A stretch of DNA of 64,000 bases from Flavobacteriales bacterium UBA1494 (lineage in GTDB: Bacteria; Bacteroidota; Bacteroidia; Flavobacteriales_E; Vicingaceae). The DNA lies in assembly GCA_905182175.1 (NCBI GenBank), contig CAJJAT010000015.1:62001-126000 (forward strand), written 5' to 3'. The notes under the pieces were generated by a model. That model was not told the origin of the DNA and did no database searches. It saw only the letters and a program-made list of their open reading frames with translations. Below are positions 57,711-64,000 of this stretch, in pieces. Position 1 is the first letter of the stretch; every line of letters begins with the position of its first letter. Both the position numbers and the translations under genes were made by a program.

Positions 57711-58481
57711 TTACCTTTGATTAAAGTTCCTTAGCTTAATAGCTGTCAAAACTTTTTTAGTATAAAGCGGAAAGTCTCCATTCATCATCCATTTGTAATA
57801 TGATGGATCACTTTCTAAAACGGTCGCTACGGGCATTCCCTTGTGCTTCCCAAAATTAAAAACTTCAATATTCTCTTCGTTAAAAACAATACGGCCCATT
57901 AAGTCAGCATTACTTGTTCGCCTTGAAAAATCAGATAAAAAATTCACATTATTTTCTAACTCGTCGTAACGTTCTATTTGCGCTTCTAAAACGTCGAAGG
58001 TAGCAATATTGTCTGCCTCTGCACTGTGCGCATTCGTTAACTCTTTTCCACAATAAAATTTGTAAGCGGCCACCAAGGTCCGCTGCTCCATTTTGTGGAA
58101 TATATTCTGAACGTCCACCAAACTTCTGCCTTCAATATCAAAATCTACCCCTACTCTAAGAAATTCCTCTACCAAAAGTGGCACATCAAATTTATTAGAA
58201 TTAAACCCTGCCAAATCACTGTTTCCTATAAAAGTAGCAAGACTTTTAGCCATAGCTTTAAAAGTGGGCTCCTCTTTTACATCTTCATCATAAATACCAT
58301 GAATTTCCGATGTTACCTTTGGGATGTGCATTTCCGGATTAACCCTCCTAGTTTTAACTTCCTTTTTACCATCAGGATGTAATTTCAAAATTGAAATTTC
58401 AACAATTCGGTCCTTAGACACGTCTACTCCGGTAGTTTCTAAATCAAAGAATACAATCGGTTTTTTAAGTTCTAAAGCCAT
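57711..58481 (-). CDS. 3'-5' exonuclease (DnaQ-like, DEDDh)
   Basis: 256 residues. Exo I FFDLETTGVD, Exo II LAGFNSNKFDVPLL and Exo III AHSAEADNIATF give the full DEDDh set in the first ~180 residues. The remaining ~75 residues (FNFGKHKGMPVATVLESDPSYYKWM) form a small extra domain seen in exonuclease X-like proteins. Probably works in DNA repair or proofreading. Starts 1 bp after the envelope protein gene. Confidence 0.9.
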   Translation of the reverse strand: MALELKKPIVFFDLETTGVDVSKDRIVEISILKLHPDGKKEVKTRRVNPEMHIPKVTSEIHGIYDEDVKEEPTFKAMAKSLATFIGNSDLAGFNSNKFDVPLLVEEFLRVGVDFDIEGRSLVDVQNIFHKMEQRTLVAAYKFYCGKELTNAHSAEADNIATFDVLEAQIERYDELENNVNFLSDFSRRTSNADLMGRIVFNEENIEVFNFGKHKGMPVATVLESDPSYYKWMMNGDFPLYTKKVLTAIKLRNFNQR

Positions 58482-58482
58482 A

Positions 58483-61400
58483 TTATTTAATAAATATTCT
58501 TACGTACTGATACTTTTCATAAGTACTCATATTGCTTTGGTAATCTCCATTGTACTCAGGCCCTGTTATCAATGTATTGATGTCTACAAAATTATATTCT
58601 TCAGACTTAATTCCTTGCTTTGCAAAAACTTTTTCTAATAATGCCTTTGTATCATTTGCTCTTTTTTTAGTAAGAACTGAATTTGTTTTCCAAGTTGCTG
58701 TAGGAACTTTGGATGCACTTGACGTTATAATGATTTTTGCGTCTCCCCTTATTTTAACCAACTCTCCTATATCTTTAATAAATGAAACAAATTCCTTGTT
58801 TGATTCACTGATATCTTTCGCGTTATATATAAAATACTTTTGAAAGTATGCAACAACATCTTTCAACTCTTCGGGTCTTGGGTACGTTTCTTTGAAATCC
58901 AATCCGTCTCTCAAATCTACAGTGTACGATTTCAGTTTTAATTCTCGTTTCGGCGCATATTCATATACTCCTGATCTAACAAATTGAAAGTTTAACTCTT
59001 CCTCTTTATCATTCATTAAAGTAATTAGGTCTTGATCAGGGAAGTTCCCCTCAAAAATAATTTGATAATATTCATCAATCCTTAATTTCTTTAAGTTTAA
59101 CTCGCCTACGTTGTCTGTAACTTCCTTTCCTAAGACTTGACTCTTCCCATCTTCAAGCCTAACGAATATAGGATCATACTGATACAGCCCCTCTGAAATC
59201 TTCCTAAAAAGTAATAAATCAAAGTTATCATTTGACATAACTAACCTAAGATCTGGAGGGAAATCTCCTTCAAATTTTATAAAGTAGCGCTTTATCAAGT
59301 CTAAGTCTTCAAAGTTGAACTTTCCAACATTGTCTGTAGCGGCAGAATTAATTAAACTCAAGTCAGCCCTTAACAATAACACCTGAAGGTTAGGCAGTGG
59401 TGTTCCCTCAGAAGTAACTGCACCTCCCACATCGGTAAGCAATGCCTTGGGCATAAGAGTCGTCACCGGAACATATTTATAAACTCCATCTCTCTCTTTT
59501 ATAAATCTAATTTTTTGCCCTAGATCGTTCGTGATTGTGATCTCAGGATCATCAGGAAAGTCCCCTTCAAAAACAATTTTATATTCTTTCTCTAAATCTA
59601 ATTTCTGAAAGTTAAACTGTCCATATTGATCCGTTTCCTGAGAGTCAATAAGGGATTTGGAGTCATCTTCTAATTTCACTACAAGACCTTTAATTGGACG
59701 GCCACCTTTTTTTACCTTTCCTGCTAACGTTTTGACTCTACCAATACCATAAAATTCATAGGGCTGAATAGATGGAATAAAAATATATGTTGTATCATCT
59801 AATTCCTCAAAAGGTAAAATCTCTCCTTGATCATTCTCAATTTTCACATCAAAACCCATTAATGGATTTTCGGTAGCGTCATAAACACGAATTAAGTAAA
59901 CCTCTGATGGATCTAATTTTAACAACTCAAAATCACCTGTATTGTCTGAAATTGTTTCCTTAAGAAGATTTTCATTTTCGTCAAGTAACCTGATGCGCAT
60001 TCCGGCTAGTGGACCATCATTTTTCATTATACCACCTTTTACGTTGGCTAAAGAAAGTCCTACAGGTTCAATTTTACCTAAGCCATCCCCAACTCTCACG
60101 GGCCTTAACTTAATGTCCTTATAAATTTCTTGATAATTCCCTGCTGATGATACGTAAATATCTTCCTCGTAAGTTTCGTAACCGTCAGCTTCATAAACAA
60201 AATGATAACTCTGGTTAGGGGTCAAAATTGCTGAAAACTGCCCATCTCTTGGTCGTGGAGTGTAATCTCCAATTAAATCTCCATCGGTATTATTGGTAAT
60301 CGTTACTCGAGCCCCTGAAGGTGGAACATAACGGTCTACAAACGTAAACTCTCCTCTATATAACGTTAATCCTGACTCCTCTGCATCAATTAACTCCAAA
60401 ACATATACATCCTTCTCTCCATATCCTTCTTCCTTGAAAGAAGAAAAGTAGGCTCTCTTGCCATCAGGAGTTGTTACAAAAAAAACATCGTCACCAACCG
60501 AGTTAATTGGATAACCCATATTTTTGGGTTTGGTCCAACCTGTATCTGTAATGGTACTGAACATAATATCGTAACCTCCCATGCTTTCGTGACCATCAGA
60601 GCTAAAGTACATCGTTTTTCCGTCAGGGTGCATGTAAACCCCATCTTCATCATGATCAGAATTCAAGATTGGCCCTGCATTTTTAGAAAGACCCCACTTT
60701 CCTGTAGGTAACCTGTTACAATAGTATATGTCTTTCCCTCCTATGCCGCCCTCTCTGTCGCTAATAAAATATAACTTTTTACCATCAGGAGTTATAGTGA
60801 CATGTGTTTCATAGGCCTTGGTATTAATGTCTGAACCTAACAGTTCAGGTTCTGACCAAGTTTCGTACCCCATTGAATCATCCTCCCGCTTACTTTCAAA
60901 TAATTGCCCATTCCCATTAATATCTTTGTAAAGGTATAAAGTTCTTCCGTCAATGGATAGATTGACCGTCGCCTCATGATCGTCTGTATTAATGTTTAGA
61001 GGATAAGGTGTACCCCACGTTCCGTCGTCTTCTCTTAATGAAACGTAAATATCTTCGAACATCATTCCATCAATTGGATCATATATTCCAAAATTTGAGC
61101 TGTCCTCTCTCAATCTTCGAGAAGTGTAATAAATAGCGCTTTCATCAATCCTCACTATAGGGCTAAAGTCAGGGTAAAAGCCATTCAGATTATCACCTAA
61201 ATTTATTGTTTTAATGTTTACAGGGTTCAGAACCGATTGTTGAGCGTAAGTTGACATACTAATACTTTTGTCAATCTCACTGAAAAGTGGATGTTTTTCA
61301 TTCACAAACGTTTTAAATTTTGTAAAGCTTTCTATGGCCTCTAAAAACTGATAATCGTTATGTTGCGCTTTCCCCAGATAAAACCAAGTATCTACAGGCG

Positions 61401-61719
61401 CCATTTGCTCCTTTGGATCCATGTAGTTGTAATTGGGGTCAACCTGAAGCGATGCAAATTGAAGAAACACTAATGCGTCAACTTTATCTTTTTCAGTAAA
61501 AGCCCTAAACATAGATAACCCTAAACAGTAATTGATGTTTGCATTTTCTTTGTCATTCGCGTAAACTTGTTCTAGTATTGGCTGAGCGGCTGCAAATCGA
61601 CTTTCATCCATTAAGTACAATGCTTCTCTAAACTTCTCTTTATCGACAACTTGAGCAAAAGCCGAAAAACTTGAAAATAAAAAACAAGAGAATAATAACC
61701 TGATTATTTGGTGGTTCAT
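58483..61719 (-). CDS. Large TPR / PD40 / CNA-B-like / OmpA-like envelope protein
   Basis: 1078 residues. A signal peptide (ending FAQ, about 22) and TPR-like helices (about 25-150) are followed by PD40 beta-propeller repeats (about 190-440: TPDGKKLYFISDREGG, HPDGKTMYFSSDGHES, TPDGKRAYFSSFKEEG). Next come four carboxypeptidase-regulatory/CNA-B-like repeats (about 450-940), with motifs such as TDNVGKFNFEDLDL and FEGDFPPD. The fourth repeat lacks its first ~25 residues. The C-terminal ~125 residues look like a divergent OmpA peptidoglycan-binding domain. The order TPR-PD40-regulatory-OmpA recalls PorE of the T9SS, which anchors that machine to peptidoglycan. That similarity is in architecture; orthology is not shown. 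Confidence 0.8.
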   Translation of the reverse strand: MNHQIIRLLFSCFLFSSFSAFAQVVDKEKFREALYLMDESRFAAAQPILEQVYANDKENANINYCLGLSMFRAFTEKDKVDALVFLQFASLQVDPNYNYMDPKEQMAPVDTWFYLGKAQHNDYQFLEAIESFTKFKTFVNEKHPLFSEIDKSISMSTYAQQSVLNPVNIKTINLGDNLNGFYPDFSPIVRIDESAIYYTSRRLREDSSNFGIYDPIDGMMFEDIYVSLREDDGTWGTPYPLNINTDDHEATVNLSIDGRTLYLYKDINGNGQLFESKREDDSMGYETWSEPELLGSDINTKAYETHVTITPDGKKLYFISDREGGIGGKDIYYCNRLPTGKWGLSKNAGPILNSDHDEDGVYMHPDGKTMYFSSDGHESMGGYDIMFSTITDTGWTKPKNMGYPINSVGDDVFFVTTPDGKRAYFSSFKEEGYGEKDVYVLELIDAEESGLTLYRGEFTFVDRYVPPSGARVTITNNTDGDLIGDYTPRPRDGQFSAILTPNQSYHFVYEADGYETYEEDIYVSSAGNYQEIYKDIKLRPVRVGDGLGKIEPVGLSLANVKGGIMKNDGPLAGMRIRLLDENENLLKETISDNTGDFELLKLDPSEVYLIRVYDATENPLMGFDVKIENDQGEILPFEELDDTTYIFIPSIQPYEFYGIGRVKTLAGKVKKGGRPIKGLVVKLEDDSKSLIDSQETDQYGQFNFQKLDLEKEYKIVFEGDFPDDPEITITNDLGQKIRFIKERDGVYKYVPVTTLMPKALLTDVGGAVTSEGTPLPNLQVLLLRADLSLINSAATDNVGKFNFEDLDLIKRYFIKFEGDFPPDLRLVMSNDNFDLLLFRKISEGLYQYDPIFVRLEDGKSQVLGKEVTDNVGELNLKKLRIDEYYQIIFEGNFPDQDLITLMNDKEEELNFQFVRSGVYEYAPKRELKLKSYTVDLRDGLDFKETYPRPEELKDVVAYFQKYFIYNAKDISESNKEFVSFIKDIGELVKIRGDAKIIITSSASKVPTATWKTNSVLTKKRANDTKALLEKVFAKQGIKSEEYNFVDINTLITGPEYNGDYQSNMSTYEKYQYVRIFIK

Positions 61720-61755
61720 CTTTATTTAATTGGTGTAACTAAACTTCATCAGATA

Positions 61756-61763
61756 CAAATATA
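61756..61763 (-). promoter_or_regulatory. Candidate -7 element (TATATTTG) for the envelope protein operon
   Basis: Minus-strand TATATTTG ends 36 bp before the ATG, in the 107-bp gap after the E2 gene. The nearest -33-like TTG is only 14 bp upstream, so the match is partial. Confidence 0.3.
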
Positions 61764-61826
61764 TTTTATTCAATTCGCAAATTCTTGTAAAAAGCTACGA
61801 AACGTTAACAATTCGTTGTTGGTGAA

Positions 61827-63131
61827 CTAAACTTCTCTATTTAAATCAAAATCTTCTAATATTTTAGCGACCCTTTGAACGAAACTACCCCCTAAGGATC
61901 CGTCTACAACTCTGTGATCATATGATAAGGATAAAAACATCATATGTCGGACTCCAATTGTGTCGCCAAATGAAGTTTCTATTACTGCCGGTTTCTTGCG
62001 TATTGCGCCAATAGCCATAATAGCTACTTGCGGCTGATTGATAATCGGGGTTCCCATTACGTTTCCGAAAGTTCCCACGTTTGTTACAGTAAATGTTCCT
62101 CCGGAAACCTCGTCGGGGCTTAATTTGTTATTTCTTGCACGATTCGCAAGATCATTTACTTTTTTAGAAAGTCCAACCAAATTCATTTGATCAGCATCTT
62201 TAATAACAGGAACTATTAAGTTACCAGAAGGCAATGCAGTAGCCATTCCCAAATTAATGTGCTTGCGCTTTATAATTGTATCTCCACTTACGGAAACATT
62301 AATCATTGGCATTTCTTTTATTGCCTTCGCTACAGCTTCCATAATTATTGGAGTAAACGTAATTTTTTCTCCCTCTCGTTGCTGATAGCTGTTTTTTACT
62401 TTATTCCTCCACATTACCATTTCAGTAACATCTGCTTCAACAAATGAAGTGACGTGAGCAGAGGTGTTAACTGACATTATCATATGGTCTGAGATCATCT
62501 TCCTCATTCTGTCCATCTGAATTATTTCATCTCCTTCACCCATTGAAATTACCTGTTGAGGCTTAGAGGCGACAACTGCAGGAGCTGATTTTGGAGTAAG
62601 GACTGCCTGCGGTGCCTTTGAATTGGCCTTTCCTCTGCTTTCAATATACAATACCAAATCGTCTTTGGTAATTCTATCATTCAAGCCTGTACCTTTAATT
62701 AAATCTAACTCTGAACCTGATATCCCTTCTTTTTCAGAGATGCTTCTCACCAAAGGGGATAAAAATTTCCCTGAAGGAGAATTTTTTGTCAGTTCTTCAG
62801 TCAGCACAGTAGTTGGAGAATTCTGAATTTCTTGAACTGCTTGCGGAGCTTTTTCTTCGATAGTAATTGGGGAAGAAGATCTTGCTACGCCTTCAACTTC
62901 AATAATAGCTATAACCTCGCCTACTTTTACTACATCGTCCACTTGAAATAGTATTTTTTTCAGAATTCCTGTTTCTGGTGCAGGAATCTCTGAATCCACT
63001 TTATCAGTTGCAATTTCTAATACTGGCTCTTCAGCTTCAATAGAATCACCTTCGGACTTTAACCAATTAGTTATTGTCGCTTCTGCTACACTCTCGCCCA
63101 TCTTAGGCATTATCAATTCTATTTCGGCCAT
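61827..63131 (-). CDS. 2-oxo acid dehydrogenase E2 component (dihydrolipoyl acyltransferase)
   Basis: 434 residues. A lipoyl domain (1-77) has the modified Lys in EIATDKVDSE. A linker leads to the E3-binding domain (about 120-160: SPLVRSISEKEGI, GTGLNDRITKDDLVLYI). The catalytic domain (about 205-434) has NVGTFGNVMGTPIINQPQVA and the active site YDHRVVDGSLGG. The single lipoyl domain and the overall make-up fit the branched-chain or 2-oxoglutarate type better than pyruvate E2, but this is not certain. The E1 and E3 genes are not adjacent. Confidence 0.92.
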   Translation of the reverse strand: MAEIELIMPKMGESVAEATITNWLKSEGDSIEAEEPVLEIATDKVDSEIPAPETGILKKILFQVDDVVKVGEVIAIIEVEGVARSSSPITIEEKAPQAVQEIQNSPTTVLTEELTKNSPSGKFLSPLVRSISEKEGISGSELDLIKGTGLNDRITKDDLVLYIESRGKANSKAPQAVLTPKSAPAVVASKPQQVISMGEGDEIIQMDRMRKMISDHMIMSVNTSAHVTSFVEADVTEMVMWRNKVKNSYQQREGEKITFTPIIMEAVAKAIKEMPMINVSVSGDTIIKRKHINLGMATALPSGNLIVPVIKDADQMNLVGLSKKVNDLANRARNNKLSPDEVSGGTFTVTNVGTFGNVMGTPIINQPQVAIMAIGAIRKKPAVIETSFGDTIGVRHMMFLSLSYDHRVVDGSLGGSFVQRVAKILEDFDLNREV

Positions 63132-63151
63132 AATTTGATCTTATTTAATTC

Positions 63152-63174
63152 TGCAAAATTAACCAAATTTTGCA
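63152..63174. promoter_or_regulatory. 9-bp palindrome TGCAAAATT-N5-AATTTTGCA overlapping the E2 -7 element
   Basis: Perfect inverted repeat with a 5-base centre. The minus-strand TAATTTTG at 63161-63154 (TAnnTTTG, 22 bp before the E2 ATG) lies inside its left arm. The layout suits an operator where a dimeric repressor would block the promoter, but a chance AT-rich palindrome is possible. Confidence 0.45.
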
Positions 63175-63881
63175 TGACCTAATGACGAGAAAGCCACTTG
63201 GTAAGTAACTTGAAGAAGAATAGCTGAGCTACTTTCCAAAAATTTAAATCACACAAAAATTATTAATTTTACCCTAATCTTGATTCGTTTCACATTTTAT
63301 ACACAATCCTTAACAGTTACGACTGTAACAATTAAATATAAGACCTAAATATAACAATTGAAAAACCTCATGGTTTTAAACTATAAACAAAGGTTCACTC
63401 TTGTTCAAATTTAGTTGTTCAAGGAAACCCATAGAGTTCTAACTATGAAAACTTTGCACTTGCGTAAAGTTTATGTTACTTTCGAATTAGCCGTCTCTTT
63501 ATTTTAAATTGTTCGTTCTATCGGACCCACTCCCCTTCTGTTCTGTCGATTGAATTTAGACGGATTATAGTTCTCTATGATCTGACAACGAATTAACCAT
63601 TGGACATGGTTCCTATTAATAATTTTTCTGATCAGACAATTGAAAATCTTACTAATATAATCTTAACTCCTTATTTAAATTAATTGAACGCTTTCCAAAA
63701 CAATCATTACGAGCCTCTTGTTAAAGAGCCTATAATTAAGTTCGGAACTTCTATTTCTAGGTAATCCTTTTTTTAGATTGCAAATTTTATTACCCCTAAT
63801 ATGCTTAAGAAATAACCACTCCGATTCAATGAAAATAATTATTCCTTAAACCAGTATAATGACAAAGCACGTGCCTTTCAT

Positions 63882-63889
63882 TACTTTTG
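63882..63889 (+). promoter_or_regulatory. Candidate -7 element (TACTTTTG) for the kbl-like gene
   Basis: TACTTTTG ends 19 bp before the ATG at 63909 and matches TAnnTTTG. No TTG at the -33 position. Confidence 0.35.
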
Positions 63890-63908
63890 AAAAATAAAAT
63901 AGAAAACG

Positions 63909-64000
63909 ATGTACGGAAAAATTAAAGACCACCTGAAAGCAGAACTATCTGAAATAGAAAGTGCAGGCTTATTCAAAAAAGAGAGGATTATTACTTCAGC
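63909..64000 (+). CDS. kbl: Start of a glycine C-acetyltransferase-like gene (2-amino-3-ketobutyrate CoA ligase), cut by the window end
   Basis: Only 30 codons are present: MYGKIKDHLKAELSEIESAG, then LFKKERIITS. This N-terminus is characteristic of Kbl, the PLP enzyme that splits 2-amino-3-ketobutyrate to glycine and acetyl-CoA in threonine breakdown. Related alpha-oxoamine synthases (serine palmitoyltransferase, BioF) share the fold, so the call is provisional until the rest is seen. Confidence 0.7.
   Translation, partial: MYGKIKDHLKAELSEIESAGLFKKERIITS

Larger units (their letters stand above)
63132..63908. other. 777-bp gap without a recognised gene
   Basis: Longest non-coding stretch in the window, between two divergent genes. 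It holds the E2 promoter candidate with its palindrome (63152-63174), a pair of near-identical 11-mers TGATCTGACAA (63578) and TGATCAGACAA (63629), and the kbl -7 candidate at 63882. The only ATG frame of note (63444, about 20 codons, MKTLHLRKVYVTF) has no support. No tRNA fold and no RNase P or tmRNA signature was seen. A small RNA cannot be excluded. Confidence 0.5.

Noticed and set aside
63444-63506. 20-codon frame MKTLHLRKVYVTF in the long gap
   Set aside because: Too short, no promoter at a sensible distance and no recognisable family.

Overview
The window looks like chromosomal DNA from a free-living, probably marine member of the Bacteroidota (Flavobacteriales in the broad sense). It is AT-rich and almost fully coding. 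It carries type IX secretion system (T9SS) cargo with type A and type B C-terminal sorting domains, PorP/SprF-like membrane proteins, a DUF4270 lipoprotein, an HU-CCDC81/SPOR protein, a Bacteroidota-type ExbB/ExbD cluster, and many candidate promoters with the Bacteroidota -7 element TAnnTTTG. No phage, insertion sequence, CRISPR array or rRNA operon was seen.

Layout. 1-2270: end of a DMT-type transporter, then metG. 2313-18788: two tandem modules, each a T9SS type B cargo gene followed at once by a PorP/SprF gene; the second cargo is a 4628-residue SprB-repeat protein of 13.9 kb. 18791-24244: a frameshifted thioredoxin gene, then a leftward operon panC - YbhN-like - rfaE2 - TPR - radA - polysaccharide deacetylase. 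24378-28406: rightward cluster of a truncated starch-synthase-like protein, a DUF4270 lipoprotein and glmS. 28772-31145: leftward exbB - small membrane protein - exbD - exbD. 31489-38216: tRNA-Ser, ansA, tatD, a GT9 glycosyltransferase, a thioesterase, a SPOR protein, kdsB and dprA. 38237-41167: a LamG T9SS cargo gene and a decayed second copy behind a fossil of the dprA 3' end. 41292-42656: gdhA. 42762-55682: a long leftward run with LOG-family protein, uvrA, lytic transglycosylase, WecA-like transferase, rfbC, Wzc-like kinase, Wza-like export protein, GT4, asnB and DUF423. 55769-63131: saccharopine dehydrogenase-like, FAA hydrolase, exonuclease, a large PD40/OmpA-type envelope protein and an E2 acyltransferase. 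63909-64000: start of a kbl-like gene.

How the genes work together. Most of the accessory content concerns the cell surface. PorP/SprF-like proteins probably dock or attach their neighbouring type B cargo at the outer membrane. The WecA/Wzc/Wza/GT4/asnB block is a capsule or exopolysaccharide assembly set. kdsB, rfaE2, GT9 and glmS feed LPS and peptidoglycan sugars. ExbB/ExbD would energise TonB-dependent uptake.

The most notable signals are: the paired cargo/PorP modules with a giant and a miniature cargo; an exact 984-bp tandem duplication inside the giant gene; a hexanucleotide repeat encoding the tyrosine-rich tail of the Wzc-like kinase; a tandem duplication of the dprA 3' end plus LamG gene whose second copy has lost its start codon, gained a stop and shifted frame; and a thioredoxin gene with a one-base deletion just before its active site. 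I found no clearly new defence or mobile system.
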